DNA of 64,000 bases from Natronomonas salina (GCF_013391105.1 NZ_CP058335.1:3658001-3722000), one strand, 5' to 3'. Counted from the stretch's first letter, positions 34,643 through 44,269 are shown. A program made the numbers and translations. Notes: generated from the letters alone by a model not told the origin.

Positions 34643-35203
34643 ATGGAACTGAGAGACGACGTCGTCGACGAGCTCGTCCAACGGGGTCCGACGACGACCC
34701 AGCAGACCGTGCTGCTGATCGAACGCGGGCACCGTCACGAACCGGGCGTCGAACGGTCGACGCTGGAGGTCTACGTCGACGCACTCGAGGGGCGCCGCGA
34801 CTACGAGTTCGACGCGGAGGGCTTCCGCGCGGACCTCGAGGGCGCGCTCGTCGACGACGAGACCTGGACGACCGACGACGCGCTCTACCGCATCGGGGAC
34901 GACCGCGTCAGCCGCTACCCGAAGCGGTGGCACGACGAACTCGGGGGGAGCGACGACGTCGCCGCGTTCGTCTCGCTGCTGAACGGCTCGGCGTACGTCG
35001 ACCAGGGCGGCGTCAACGAGGACGCGCTGCTCGACGTCGTCGCCGCCGTCGGTCGGACGTCCGTCGACGACGCGAAGGCGGAACTGGAGGCGCTCCGCGA
35101 GGAGGGCGTCGTCGTCGAGGACGCCGACCAGCACCCCCACGCCGGGGTGTACCTCGCAGACGAGGCCGAGGGGCTGCGCGACCCCGCCCTCGACGACTCG
35201 TGA
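34643..35203 (+). CDS. Protein coupled to YcaO gene
   Basis: A 186-residue acidic alpha-rich protein with two winged-helix-like parts: DDVVDELVQRGPTTTQQTVL, and later VNEDALLDVVAAVGRTSVDD, AKAELEALREEGVVVEDADQ. It has no catalytic residues that I recognise. Its stop overlaps the GTG of the YcaO gene (GTGA), so the two are translationally coupled and probably act together. It could bind the substrate or leader peptide of the YcaO enzyme; that is inference. Confidence 0.65.
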   Translation: MELRDDVVDELVQRGPTTTQQTVLLIERGHRHEPGVERSTLEVYVDALEGRRDYEFDAEGFRADLEGALVDDETWTTDDALYRIGDDRVSRYPKRWHDELGGSDDVAAFVSLLNGSAYVDQGGVNEDALLDVVAAVGRTSVDDAKAELEALREEGVVVEDADQHPHAGVYLADEAEGLRDPALDDS

Positions 35204-36891
35204 CGACGGTCGGCCTGGCCGGCGACGGCCCGGCGGCCGCGGCCGTCCGGGCCGCCATCGAGGACACCGACGTCGAGTCGACGCCCGTCGACCCCCAGGT
35301 AATCGGCCGGGTGGACGTGGCGGTCGCGGTCGGGCCGGTCGGCGACGGCGGCTTCCGCGACGCGAGGGACGCGGCCCTGTCGTCGGAGACCCCGCTGCTC
35401 GCGGTCGAACTGGGCGGCGTCGGCGGCACACCGGTCGCGGACGTCGACGCCGCCGTCTCGGGGTACGCCCCGGGGACGGCGTGCTACGAGTGCCTCCGCC
35501 AGCGCGTCGACGCGGCCGACCCGGAGACCGACGGCGGCGACTACGACCCGTCGACGGCCCGGTTCGCGGGCGCGCTCGCCGGTCGCGAACTCGCGACGCT
35601 CGTCGCCGGCGGCCAGTCGGCGGTGATGGGGGGCGTCGTCGAGGTCCCGCACGCCCAGCGACGGGTCCTGCCGGTGCCGTTCTGCGACTGCGGGACGCCG
35701 ACGGCGGAGGGACTCCGGAGAACCCACGAGGGGCGGTCGCTGGACGAGTCGCTGGCGGCGGCCGAGATGGCGTTCGACGCCCGCGTCGGTCCCGTCTCGA
35801 GCGTCGGGGAGGCGGAGTCGTTCCCGGTGCCCTACTACCTGGCGACGCTGGCGGACGCCCCCTTCTCCGACGGCGACGTGCCGGGCCACGCGGCGGGCGT
35901 GGCGGCCGACTGGGACCCGGCGTTCATGAAGGCGCTCGGCGAGGCGCTGGAGCGCTACGGGGCGGCCGTCTACCGGACGTCCGAGTTCGAGACCGACCCG
36001 ACGGACCCGGTCGCTCCGGAACGGTTCGTCCGGCCGGGCGACCCGCCGGCGTCCGTCGAGTACTGGCGGGAGGCCGAGCACCTCGGCACGGGGAAGGCGG
36101 TCCACCTGCCGGCCGAACTCGTCGTCTTCCCGCCGCCGGAGCGGAACATCCGACCGCCGATCACGACCGGGCTCGGCCTGGGCAACGGCGGCGTCGACGC
36201 GCTGCTGTCGGGGCTCTACGAGGTCGTCGAGCGGGACGCCGCGATGCTGGCGTGGTACTCGACCTACGAGCCGCTCGGGCTGGCCGTCGACGACGAGGGC
36301 TTCGAGACCCTCGCCGCGCGGGCGCGGAGCGAGGACCTGACGGCGACCGCGCTGCTGCTCACCCAGGACGTCGACGTGCCGGTGGTCGCGGCCTGCGTCC
36401 ACCGCGAGGGCGAGTGGCCGCGGTTCGCCGCCGGGATGTCCGCGGACCTCGACCCCGAGGCGGCGGCCCGCGGCGCGCTCGAGGAGGCCGTCCAGAACTG
36501 GCTGGAGCTGCGGCGGATGGGCCCCGACCGGGCCGCCGAGGAGTCCGGCGCCATCGGTCCGTACGCCGACTTCCCCGATGCGGCCCGCTCGTTCGTCGAC
36601 CCGGAGACGACGGTCCCGGCGGCGAACGTGGGGCCGGCGACGGTCCCGGACGGCCAGGCGGAACTCGACGCGGTCGTCGAGCGGGTCGAGGACGTCGGTC
36701 TGGAGGTCTACGGCGCGCGGCTGACCCCCCGCGACGTCGAGCACCTCGGCTTCGAGGCGGTCAGGGTCGTCGTCCCTGGGGCGCAGCCGCTGTTCACGGA
36801 CGACCCCTATTTCGGCGCCCGGGCCGACGAGGTCCCGGAACAGCTCGGGTTCGAGCCGGCTCCCGACCGCGAGCACCATCCCTTCCCCTGA
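35200..36891 (+). CDS. YcaO cyclodehydratase with E1-like N-terminal domain
   Basis: A 563-residue fused protein. Residues 1-170 resemble the E1-like leader-binding partner of azoline synthetases, with a four-cysteine zinc site CYECLRQR (Cys95, Cys98) and FCDCGTP (Cys162, Cys164). The YcaO part follows, with ATP-site helices MKALGEALERYGAAVY, LLSGLYEVVERDAAMLAW and ARGALEEAVQNWLELRR. The C-terminus ends HHPFP, like the proline-rich ends of azoline-forming YcaO enzymes. These use ATP to make thiazoline/oxazoline or thioamide from peptide backbones. No precursor peptide gene is visible nearby, so the substrate may be a larger protein or encoded elsewhere. Confidence 0.82.
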   Translation: MTTVGLAGDGPAAAAVRAAIEDTDVESTPVDPQVIGRVDVAVAVGPVGDGGFRDARDAALSSETPLLAVELGGVGGTPVADVDAAVSGYAPGTACYECLRQRVDAADPETDGGDYDPSTARFAGALAGRELATLVAGGQSAVMGGVVEVPHAQRRVLPVPFCDCGTPTAEGLRRTHEGRSLDESLAAAEMAFDARVGPVSSVGEAESFPVPYYLATLADAPFSDGDVPGHAAGVAADWDPAFMKALGEALERYGAAVYRTSEFETDPTDPVAPERFVRPGDPPASVEYWREAEHLGTGKAVHLPAELVVFPPPERNIRPPITTGLGLGNGGVDALLSGLYEVVERDAAMLAWYSTYEPLGLAVDDEGFETLAARARSEDLTATALLLTQDVDVPVVAACVHREGEWPRFAAGMSADLDPEAAARGALEEAVQNWLELRRMGPDRAAEESGAIGPYADFPDAARSFVDPETTVPAANVGPATVPDGQAELDAVVERVEDVGLEVYGARLTPRDVEHLGFEAVRVVVPGAQPLFTDDPYFGARADEVPEQLGFEPAPDREHHPFP

Positions 36892-36945
36892 GGGCGGCGA
36901 CCGCCGGAGGGGACGGCCCCGGAGACCAGATAACTGGACAATATG

Positions 36946-36954
36946 TTTATATTT
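36946..36954 (+). promoter_or_regulatory. TATA box of the IDO-like gene
   Basis: tttatattt is centred about 34 bp before the ATG at 36984, in a short AT-rich gap. The IDO-like gene therefore has its own promoter and is not simply the end of the YcaO operon. Confidence 0.55.
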
Positions 36955-36983
36955 CTACAGTATCTACTCGGAATCAGAGAACC

Positions 36984-38144
36984 ATGTCGGCCAACGGCTG
37001 GGCGACACTGCCGCCGGGCGTCGACGCCGAGCGCGGGTTCCTCGCGCGGCCCGACCCCCTCGTCGCGTTCGACCCCGGGCGCCACGACGGACTGGTCGGC
37101 GAGTACCTCTCCCGGCTCGACGAACTCGGTGGCACGTTGCCGGAACGGCTCGAGGCCGGCGACCTCCGCCCGGCGGTACGGAACCTCGAGCCGCCGCCGG
37201 CTGGAGCCCTCGCGGACCTGACCGAGGGAGAGCTCGTCCGCGTCCGGCAGCTCTCCTCGTTCCTCGCGAGCGCGTACGTCAACGAGGTCGGCGCCGATCC
37301 GGTCGACCGGCTCCCGGCCGGCGCGGCCGTGCCGCTGTACCGCTCCTCGTCCCGCCTGGACCGCCGACCCGTCGTCGCCTACGACGTCCTCTGTCTGCAC
37401 AACTTCAGACGGGACGATCAGGGAGGAGGCTTCGACGTCGAGACCGTCGACACCGTCCAGCAGTTCACCAGCCTGGACGACGAGCGGTGGTTCGTGGCGG
37501 TCCACGTCGCCATCGAGGCCGCGGCTGCGCCGGCGCTGACCGCCTGCCCCCGGGCCCAGCGGGCGGTCGCACGAGACGACCCCTCGTCGCTCGAGGACGC
37601 CCTGGAGACGGTGGCCGACTCCCTCGAGGACCAGACCGACATCATGCGACGGATGACCGAGGGTAACGACCCGGCGGTCTTCGCCTCGGAGTTCCGCCCG
37701 TACTTCGACGGCTTCGCGGACGTCGTCTTCGAGGGCGTCGACGAACTGGCCGGCGAACCGCAGTCGCTCCGCGGGGCCTCCGGCGCCCAGAGCGCCGTCC
37801 TCCCGGCCCTGGACGCGACGCTCGGCGTCGAACACGAGGCGACGGCGCTGCTGGACGTGCTGGGGGACATGCGGTCGTACATGCCGCCGTCTCACCGCGC
37901 GGCCGTCGAGGCGTTCGAGGCGGGGCCGGACGTCCGGCGCTACGTCGCCGGGCGGGACGACCGGTCGCTGGTCGCGGCGTTCAACCGTTGCGTCGACCGG
38001 CTCGGCACGTTCCGGCGGGTCCACTTCGAGCAGGTCGTCCAGTACGTCCGGGAGGTCGCGGAGACGACGGCGGGGACCGGCGGCACCGACTTCGTGCCGT
38101 TCCTCGAGCGGATGCGCGCCGAGACCGAGGCCCGGAAGCTCTGA
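36984..38144 (+). CDS. Indoleamine 2,3-dioxygenase-like heme protein
   Basis: A 386-residue all-alpha heme dioxygenase of the IDO family. The family's strongest marks are present: the proximal heme ligand His304 in DMRSYMPPSHRAAVEAF, the glycine-rich RGASGAQS (263-270) that closes on the heme, and EFRPYFDGF. IDO opens the indole ring of tryptophan with O2 to give N-formylkynurenine. Archaeal members are few and untested, so another indole-like substrate is possible. No kynureninase or formamidase gene is adjacent. Confidence 0.85.
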   Translation: MSANGWATLPPGVDAERGFLARPDPLVAFDPGRHDGLVGEYLSRLDELGGTLPERLEAGDLRPAVRNLEPPPAGALADLTEGELVRVRQLSSFLASAYVNEVGADPVDRLPAGAAVPLYRSSSRLDRRPVVAYDVLCLHNFRRDDQGGGFDVETVDTVQQFTSLDDERWFVAVHVAIEAAAAPALTACPRAQRAVARDDPSSLEDALETVADSLEDQTDIMRRMTEGNDPAVFASEFRPYFDGFADVVFEGVDELAGEPQSLRGASGAQSAVLPALDATLGVEHEATALLDVLGDMRSYMPPSHRAAVEAFEAGPDVRRYVAGRDDRSLVAAFNRCVDRLGTFRRVHFEQVVQYVREVAETTAGTGGTDFVPFLERMRAETEARKL

Positions 38145-38148
38145 GCGG

Positions 38149-38889
38149 CTACATGTACATCCGGTCGTCGTGGGCGGAGGCCTCCTGCTGGGCCTCGAGT
38201 CGGGCGGCGAGCTCCTCGTACTGCCGCTCGACGGTGGCGGCGAACTCCTTCAGGGGGTCGGTGTCGAGGTCGAGTTCGTAGACGGCGTCGAAGGCCTCGA
38301 GTAGCCGGAGCGAGGCCTCCACGTCCGGCGCCTGGGGGTGGACCGGGGTGGTGAGGATGCAGGTCCCCAGCGGGGAGTCCATGGCCCGCTGGAGGAGCTC
38401 GCCGTTGACGCCCTCGAGGAAGCCGCCGCCCATCGCGGGGACGCCGTGGTCGCCCTGCAGGCGGGCCTCCTGGAAGTCCTCGCTGGCGACGTAGAACGCG
38501 CGGTGGTCCTCCGGACCGTGGGCCATCGGGACGCCCGAGAGGACGACCACCTCCTCGACGCCCGCCTCGTCGGTCCACTCGAAGATCGACTCGCCGAAGG
38601 CGCCGGCGACGTCCGGCGGGACGAACAGTTCCCCGACCAGGACGGTGAGCTCCAGGTCGGGCTTCGAGAACAGCCGGGTGTGGTGCCGCGGCGTCCCGTT
38701 CTCGAAGGGGGTGACGGCGGGCAACTGGTCGACGGTGACGTGGCCGACCTCCTCCAGGCCGAGCTGTTCGGTGATGTAGTTGGCGGCGGTGAGTCCGGCC
38801 AGTCCGAACTGCGTGAAGCCGGCGACGAGCGTGTCGGTTGGGTTCTCGAGCGTGACGTCGAACTCCGGGCTCCGTCTGGGGCCGAACAT
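38149..38889 (-). CDS. PAC2-family proteasome-assembly-chaperone-like protein
   Basis: A 246-residue PAC2-fold protein. Typical marks are TLVAGFTQFGLAGLTAANYI, the strand LTVLVGELFVPPDVAGAFGE, EEVVVLSGVPMAHGPED and VPAMGGGFLEGVNGELLQRA. Archaeal PAC2 proteins resemble eukaryotic proteasome assembly chaperones; their role is not settled. It is convergent with the IDO-like gene (4-bp gap) and divergent from mscS. Confidence 0.88.
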   Translation of the reverse strand: MFGPRRSPEFDVTLENPTDTLVAGFTQFGLAGLTAANYITEQLGLEEVGHVTVDQLPAVTPFENGTPRHHTRLFSKPDLELTVLVGELFVPPDVAGAFGESIFEWTDEAGVEEVVVLSGVPMAHGPEDHRAFYVASEDFQEARLQGDHGVPAMGGGFLEGVNGELLQRAMDSPLGTCILTTPVHPQAPDVEASLRLLEAFDAVYELDLDTDPLKEFAATVERQYEELAARLEAQQEASAHDDRMYM

Positions 38890-38961
38890 ACCGGAACGAG
38901 GGGTCGGACGCTCTTAGGCGTCGGGGGGAACGCTTTTTCCACCGCCGGTCGTCGGCGGGGT

Positions 38962-40056
38962 ATGGACGCGCAGGCGGTGGTGTTGCAGGCGGGGACGGGG
39001 ACGCCCACGGTGAACGCGACGGAAGCGCCGGTCGACGACCTCGACGTCCCCGGCTGGCTCCCCGGCATCGTCCCCGAGGGGCTCTACCAGGTGGTGGCCG
39101 CAATCCTGCTCGTGGCCGTCGCCTACTACGTCTCGAAGCTCGCCCGCCAGATGCTGGGTCGCCGCATCGCCAGGCGGTTCCAGCGGCCGTCGGTGAGCCG
39201 GACCATCCTCCGGAGCATCCAGGTGGCGATCATGGCCGTCGCGGTGCTGACCGCGCTCACCTGGGTCGGCGTCGACTTCAGCAACGTCGCCCTCTCGGTC
39301 GGTGTCTTCTCGGCCGTCGTGGGTATCGTCCTCGCGCCGATCATCGGGAACGTCCTCAGCGGCGTGTTCGTGCTGTCCGAACAGCCCTACGAGATCGGCG
39401 ACATGATCGAACTCGAGGACACGCAGACCGCCGGATTCGTCGAGGATATCACGCTACTGTACACGAAGATTTTCACGCTGGACAACACGTTCCTCGTGAT
39501 GCCGAACGGGGCGATGCGCGAGCGCGACGTCGTCAACTACTCGGCGGAGGACACGCGCATCCGGATGACCCTGGACGTCGGCGTCACCTACGAGAGCGAC
39601 ATCCCGGTGGCCCGCGAACAGCTCGAGGCCGCCGCCCGGGAGGTCGAGGGCGTCATCCAGGGCGGCCCGGACATCCGCATCGGGAGCGCGCGGTACCCGG
39701 CCTCGCCGGTCTGCTACATCCGGGAGTTCGGCGAGAGCGAGGTGCTGTTGCGGCTCCGCTACTGGGCGAGCGAACCCTACAAGCAGACGGCGGTCCGCTC
39801 GCGGGTGCTGACCAACGCCTGGCGGCGCTTCGACGAGAAGGGCATCGAGATCCCGTATCCGCACTCCCACATGGTGTTCGACGACACCAGCGGCGAACTG
39901 CAGGTCGCGATGCGGGAGGCCGACGAGGGGGTCGCGACCCAGAAGAGCGGGGCGACGCGGCGGGCCGCCGAGCGCCGCGCGGAGGCCGAGGCGGAGATGG
40001 AGGGCGACGGGGACGGCGGTCCGGCACCCGAGAGACCGGACGACGGCGACGAGTGA
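38962..40056 (+). CDS. MscS-family mechanosensitive channel
   Basis: A 364-residue channel protein. Three spans lie at about 33-53, 75-95 and 100-125; the pore-lining helix (LSVGVFSAVVGIVLAPIIGN) leads into the cytoplasmic beta domain (EQPYEIGDMIELEDTQTAGF, TLLYTKIFTLDNTFLVMPNG) and the alpha/beta cage. The acidic, low-complexity tail after about 320 is halophile-like. It releases solutes upon hypo-osmotic shock. It has its own start 73 bp from the divergent PAC2 gene. Confidence 0.92.
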   Translation: MDAQAVVLQAGTGTPTVNATEAPVDDLDVPGWLPGIVPEGLYQVVAAILLVAVAYYVSKLARQMLGRRIARRFQRPSVSRTILRSIQVAIMAVAVLTALTWVGVDFSNVALSVGVFSAVVGIVLAPIIGNVLSGVFVLSEQPYEIGDMIELEDTQTAGFVEDITLLYTKIFTLDNTFLVMPNGAMRERDVVNYSAEDTRIRMTLDVGVTYESDIPVAREQLEAAAREVEGVIQGGPDIRIGSARYPASPVCYIREFGESEVLLRLRYWASEPYKQTAVRSRVLTNAWRRFDEKGIEIPYPHSHMVFDDTSGELQVAMREADEGVATQKSGATRRAAERRAEAEAEMEGDGDGGPAPERPDDGDE

Positions 40057-40060
40057 GCCG

Positions 40061-40462
40061 CTACGCGCTCGCGGTGATGACCTCGCAGTCGAGTTCGCTG
40101 CGGAGGTACTGCTCGACGTCGGGGTCGTCGACGAGGCGGCGGACCATCGACCGCCAGCGGCTCGCCTGCTTCTGGCCGATGACGACGAAGTCGGCGCCCT
40201 CCTCGGCGACCTCGTCGAGGATGGTCTCCTCGACCAGGAAGCCCGACCGGACGACGTAGCGGGCGTTGTCGACCCGTCCGAAGGCCCGCTCGACGGCCTG
40301 CTTGAGTTCGGTCCGCGTGACTGCCCCCTCGTTCTGGTAGAGGTTGACGTGGAGGACGGTGAGCTCGGCGTCGTGTTCGTCGGCGACGTCGATGGCCCTC
40401 CTGACCGTCGCTCGAGAGTGCTCGGAGAGCGGATAGCGTACGGGTACCACGACCAGCGTCAT
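40061..40462 (-). CDS. Universal stress protein-like protein
   Basis: A 133-residue UspA-fold protein (VVPVRYPLSEHSRATVRRAI, ELTVLHVNLY, ADFVVIGQKQASRWRSMVRR). The usual ATP-binding loop GXXGXXXXXXXXXG is replaced by GQKQASRWR, so it probably does not bind ATP in the normal way. It is convergent with mscS (4-bp gap). Confidence 0.85.
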   Translation of the reverse strand: MTLVVVPVRYPLSEHSRATVRRAIDVADEHDAELTVLHVNLYQNEGAVTRTELKQAVERAFGRVDNARYVVRSGFLVEETILDEVAEEGADFVVIGQKQASRWRSMVRRLVDDPDVEQYLRSELDCEVITASA

Positions 40463-40507
40463 TGGGTGAAGGGAGCGGAGCCGCGGGCCTCAAGGTTCCG
40501 GTTGCCG

Positions 40508-41869
40508 CTAGAGGCCGGCGCGGACGATGCGGCCGTCGAGCTCCGGGTCGACGCCGACGGTCCTGGCGTACTCGGCGAGCACCTCGTACTGGGTGTCGAG
40601 GGTCCGGTGGCGCGTCGCGTCGGTCAGCGTCGGGAACTCCTCGTCGGTGTGCAGGAGGAACTCCGTGGTCGCCAGCAGGTAACGGCCGTCGGGGTCGATC
40701 GGCCGGCCGTCGACGGTCGCCTCGACGAGCTCGTCGTCGGCGTAGTCGTAGGCGAGCTGCGCCCCCGAGACGTGGGCGTGCCACCAGTCGGACTCGCCGA
40801 ACCCGGTGGTGTCGGCGGCCTCCCGGAAGGCCTCGAGCAGCTCGGTGCCGGAGAGCTCCAGGACGACGACGGGCTCTTCGAAGGGGACGAGGCTCACGAG
40901 GTCGGAGACGGTGACGTCGCCGTCGATGGCCGGGCCGGTCCGGATGCCGCCGCTGTTCTGGAGGCCGACGACGGGGACGTCGGCGTCGATGGACTCGACG
41001 GCCGCCCAGCGGTAGGCGTCGGCGACGAAGTTGCCGACCCGGCTCTCGCCGCGGAACGCCTCGCGCTCGGTCCGGCGGATGGGCTCCTCGACGCGCCCGA
41101 CGACGGTCTGCAGCCCCGCTTCGTCGAGGCGCTCGCGGTAGCGGGCGGCGAGGGCCTCGTCGAGCGGCGCGGTCGCGACCGGGTGGCGCTCGACGGTCCC
41201 CGTCCCGAGGTCGACCTCGAGGACGCAGTCGCCGCCGCTGCCCGTCCGGGTGCACAGCGTGCCGTCGACGCGGTCGGCGCGCTCGGCGTGGACGTGGCCG
41301 CCGAGGACGACGTCGACGTCGGTCTCTCGGGCCAGGTCGTCGTCGCCGCGGCCGAGGTGCGAGAGCACGACGACGTGGTCGACGCCCCGGTCCCGGAGAT
41401 CGGCGGTCGCCTCGGCGACGGCCTCGACGGGGTCGGCGAACTCGAGGGCCTTCGCCTCGGGGTTCGCCGAGGGGGTGGTCGGGTCCGTCACGCCCACGAA
41501 GCCGACGGACGTCCCGTCGGCGCGACGAACCGTCGCCGCGTCGACGCCAGCGAAGCGTTCGCCGTCGGCGTAGATGTTCGCGGAGAGCCACTGCTGGGGG
41601 GACCGCTCGACGAGTTCCCGGGTGCGGGCGGCGCCGAAGTCGAAGTCGTGGTTGCCGAACGTTGAGACGGTGGGGGAGACGGCCTCGAAGAAGTCCAGGG
41701 CCTGCCCGCCGCGGGTGACCAGCGGCAGGACCCCGGGGGCGACGTTGTCGCCGGTGCCGCAGACGAGCGCGTCGTCGTCCCGCAGGGAGGAGATGAGCCC
41801 GGCGATCCGCCCGATTCGCTGGGGGTCGTCGTGGGCGTTCTCGATGTCGGAGTAGTGGAGGAGCCGCAC
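40508..41869 (-). CDS. 5'-nucleotidase/UshA-like metallophosphoesterase
   Basis: A 453-residue protein without a signal peptide, so cytoplasmic. The N-terminal calcineurin-like domain has the metal ligands LLHYSDIENAH, CGTGDNVAPG, TFGNHDFDFG, VVLSHLG and GGHVHAE. The C-terminal 5'-nucleotidase substrate domain has RVGNFVADAYRW and LQNSGGIR. It dephosphorylates nucleotides or related sugar phosphates. The GTG at MRLLHYSD is chosen since the family begins there. Confidence 0.9.
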   Translation of the reverse strand: MRLLHYSDIENAHDDPQRIGRIAGLISSLRDDDALVCGTGDNVAPGVLPLVTRGGQALDFFEAVSPTVSTFGNHDFDFGAARTRELVERSPQQWLSANIYADGERFAGVDAATVRRADGTSVGFVGVTDPTTPSANPEAKALEFADPVEAVAEATADLRDRGVDHVVVLSHLGRGDDDLARETDVDVVLGGHVHAERADRVDGTLCTRTGSGGDCVLEVDLGTGTVERHPVATAPLDEALAARYRERLDEAGLQTVVGRVEEPIRRTEREAFRGESRVGNFVADAYRWAAVESIDADVPVVGLQNSGGIRTGPAIDGDVTVSDLVSLVPFEEPVVVLELSGTELLEAFREAADTTGFGESDWWHAHVSGAQLAYDYADDELVEATVDGRPIDPDGRYLLATTEFLLHTDEEFPTLTDATRHRTLDTQYEVLAEYARTVGVDPELDGRIVRAGL

Positions 41870-41946
41870 GGGGGGTCGTACGACGGGCGGCCGCAAAACC
41901 GTGTCGAGACCGTGACCGTTTTGCAGCCGCGGGGTCGACGTGGCGT

Positions 41947-42183
41947 ATGGAGGAGCGAACCGGTCCGGACGGCGAGACGCTGTACCTCTCCCAGGAGGTC
42001 GAGCGGGGGAACAAGGGGCCGTTCCGCGTCGTCTACGCCGACCCGGACTCCGAGCGCCGCTGGGGCTTCTTCTGTACGAACTGCGAGTCCTTCGACAACG
42101 CGGTCGACTCGATGGGTCGCATCCAGTGCAACAGCTGTTCGAACTTCCACAAGGCCGAGGAGTGGGACGCCGCCCACGAGTAA
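41947..42183 (+). CDS. DUF5816 zinc-finger protein
   Basis: A 78-residue protein with CTNC (43-46) and CNSC (61-64) knuckles in WGFFCTNCESFDNAVDSMGR, IQCNSCSNFHKAEEWDAAHE, which match the haloarchaeal DUF5816 family. It probably binds one zinc ion. It is divergent from the nucleotidase gene. Function unknown. Confidence 0.8.
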   Translation: MEERTGPDGETLYLSQEVERGNKGPFRVVYADPDSERRWGFFCTNCESFDNAVDSMGRIQCNSCSNFHKAEEWDAAHE

Positions 42184-42308
42184 GACACGTTACATCTCTC
42201 GGCAGTACCGCTGGACGTCGGCCGTCCGTCGGACACCAGTTCGGACACAGGTCACCGTGCGGGTACGTACCAATCTTTATCTCTCGTCGCGCGAAACCCC
42301 ACTAGTGA

Positions 42309-42623
42309 ATGGGAGCTGTTAGCACATCTCTCGACGAGGAGGCTCGATCCATCTTCACCGACCTCGGCTACGAGGTGACCGAGGAGGGCGAGGAACTCCG
42401 CGCCGAGCGCAAGTGGCGAACCGTCCACGTTACGACCGCAGACCCCGAGGAGGCGTCCGCCCACGGGGGGCTCCGGTGCTTCGTCGCCCGCGAGGACCGC
42501 GCCGGCGACGTGCAGGATAGACTTCTCTCGCTGGAACCGGAGTACGACTGGGCCGTAATCAGCGTCGACGGCGACGACTACCGCGTCCTCCACCCGAGCG
42601 CCGACGTGTTACCGGCGCCGTAG
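42309..42623 (+). CDS. Conserved haloarchaeal protein (DUF7116-like)
   Basis: A 104-residue acidic alpha/beta protein: ARSIFTDLGYEVTEEGEELR, KWRTVHVTTADPEE, LRCFVAREDRAGDVQDRLLS, YDWAVISVDGDDYRVLHP. It is conserved in haloarchaea without known function. A TATA-like ctttatc lies about 30 bp before the ATG. It overlaps the convergent aminotransferase gene by 15 bases. Confidence 0.7.
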   Translation: MGAVSTSLDEEARSIFTDLGYEVTEEGEELRAERKWRTVHVTTADPEEASAHGGLRCFVAREDRAGDVQDRLLSLEPEYDWAVISVDGDDYRVLHPSADVLPAP

Positions 42624-43793
42624 CGTCTCGACGGCCGCCGCGACGCCCGCGCCGGCCTCGACGTTAACGTCGGCGTCCGCCAGCGTCTCGCCGAGCGCCC
42701 CGAGGGTCTCCAGGATGGGGCCGCGGCGGGCGCCGTGACCCATGCAGCCGACGCGGATGGCCTCCTCGGCGAAGGCGCCCAGGCCGGTTGCGATCTCGAC
42801 GTCGTGTTCGTCCCGCATCGTCTCGACGACCGAGCCGGGGGTCAGTCCGGTTGGTAGGCGCGCGGTGATGAGGCTCGGCAGTCGGGCGTCCTCGTCGACG
42901 ACCGGTTCGAGGCCGAGCGCCCACAGCCCCTCCTGCAGCGCCGCCGAGACGCGGCGGTGCCGCTCCCAGCGGGCCTCCAGGCCCTCCTCGTCGACCAGCC
43001 GGAGCGCCTCGCGGAGCGCGTAGACGTTGTTGATCGGGGCGGTGTGGTGGTAGGCCCGCTCCTCGCCCCAGTACTCGTCGAGCAGCGAGAGGTCGAGGTA
43101 CCACGAGCGGACGGGTTCCTCGCGGCCGCGGATCTTCTCCATCGCGTCGGCGTTGACCGACAGCGGGCTGGCGCCCGGGGGACACGAGAGGCACTTCTGG
43201 GCGGCCGAGTAGGCGACGTCGACGCCCCACTCGTCCATCCGGAACTCGACGCCGCCGAGGGAGGTGACGCAGTCGGCGACGACGAGCGCGCCGTGGTCGT
43301 GGGCGGCCTCGGTGACGGCGCGCATCTCCGGCTGGAGGACGCCGGTCGACGTCTCGGCGTGGACGACGCCGACGACGTCGGGGTCGTGTTGCTCGCAGGC
43401 GTCGCGGAGCTCCTCGGGGTCGAGCGGCTCGCCCCACGGGACGGTCAGTCGCTCGACGTCGCCGCCGGCGCGCCGGACCATCTCCGCCATCCGGTCGCCG
43501 AAGTAGCCGTTGCCGGGGACGAGTGCGGTGTCGCCGGGTTCGACGAGGTTGCCGACGGCGGCCTCCATGGCGGCCGACCCGGTGCCGCTGACCGGTATCG
43601 TCCACTGGTTGTCGGTGCCGAAGGCCTCGCGGAGGAGCGCCTGGGTGTCGTCCATGACCGCCAGGAAGGCGGGGTCGAGGTGTCCGACGGGCGGGGTTCC
43701 GAACGCGCGGAGGACGCGGGGGTGCGTCTCGCTCGGGCCAGGGCCCATGAGCAGGCGGTCCGGTGGCTGCAACTCGCCGACGTCGGAGTCCAT
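42609..43793 (-). CDS. Class V aminotransferase (alanine-glyoxylate/serine-pyruvate type)
   Basis: A 394-residue PLP enzyme. The N-terminal [20 protein letters not shown] and [59 protein letters not shown] and the PLP lysine in [20 protein letters not shown] match alanine-glyoxylate or serine-glyoxylate/pyruvate transaminases. With glyA in the same window it may serve serine/glycine/glyoxylate metabolism, but they are far apart. Confidence 0.92.
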   Translation of the reverse strand: MDSDVGELQPPDRLLMGPGPSETHPRVLRAFGTPPVGHLDPAFLAVMDDTQALLREAFGTDNQWTIPVSGTGSAAMEAAVGNLVEPGDTALVPGNGYFGDRMAEMVRRAGGDVERLTVPWGEPLDPEELRDACEQHDPDVVGVVHAETSTGVLQPEMRAVTEAAHDHGALVVADCVTSLGGVEFRMDEWGVDVAYSAAQKCLSCPPGASPLSVNADAMEKIRGREEPVRSWYLDLSLLDEYWGEERAYHHTAPINNVYALREALRLVDEEGLEARWERHRRVSAALQEGLWALGLEPVVDEDARLPSLITARLPTGLTPGSVVETMRDEHDVEIATGLGAFAEEAIRVGCMGHGARRGPILETLGALGETLADADVNVEAGAGVAAAVETLRRR

Positions 43794-43914
43794 GGGGCAA
43801 CCGTGGACGGGCCGGCACAAAAGGCGTGCGAAACTCGAGACGCATCGTGAAAAGGTTCCAGTCCCGACACGTCAGGGTACCTTTACTAGGCAGGGGCGCG
43901 AACCCCTAGCCGCG

Positions 43915-44112
43915 ATGGTCTACAAGAAGATCACGCTCATCGGTACGAGCGACGAGAGCTTCGACGCGGCTGTCGACGACGCCCTCGACCGGGCAGAGAA
44001 CACGCTCGACAACATCTACTGGGCGGAGGTCGAGGAGATGGGCGTCGAGATCGCGTCGGCCGAGGGTCGCGAGTACCAGGCCGAGGTCGAAGTCGCGTTC
44101 GAACTCGAGTAA
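43915..44112 (+). CDS. Dodecin (flavin-storage protein)
   Basis: A 65-residue dodecin, which forms a hollow dodecamer that stores riboflavin or related flavins and protects the cell from flavin photochemistry. The sequence [37 protein letters not shown] with the flavin-stacking Trp, and [13 protein letters not shown] is characteristic. A TATA-like tttacta lies about 30 bp upstream. A hairpin follows the stop. Confidence 0.95.
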   Translation: MVYKKITLIGTSDESFDAAVDDALDRAENTLDNIYWAEVEEMGVEIASAEGREYQAEVEVAFELE

Positions 44113-44121
44113 CCATCGCGG

Positions 44122-44138
44122 CCTCGCGCTGCGCGAGG
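44122..44138 (+). terminator. Hairpin after dodecin gene
   Basis: A perfect 7-bp stem (cctcgcg / cgcgagg) with a 3-base loop starts 10 bases after the dodecin stop. Confidence 0.45.
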
Positions 44139-44269
44139 GGAAGGAGCAACCCGGTGTGCCATCACGGCACGACGGGATTCTTGGATACGGCCTTCCGGAG
44201 TGACGACACTATCGAACGGTCGGAAGAAGTGGACTCGAACGGTCCGAAACAGCTCAGGCGCGTCCCCGA

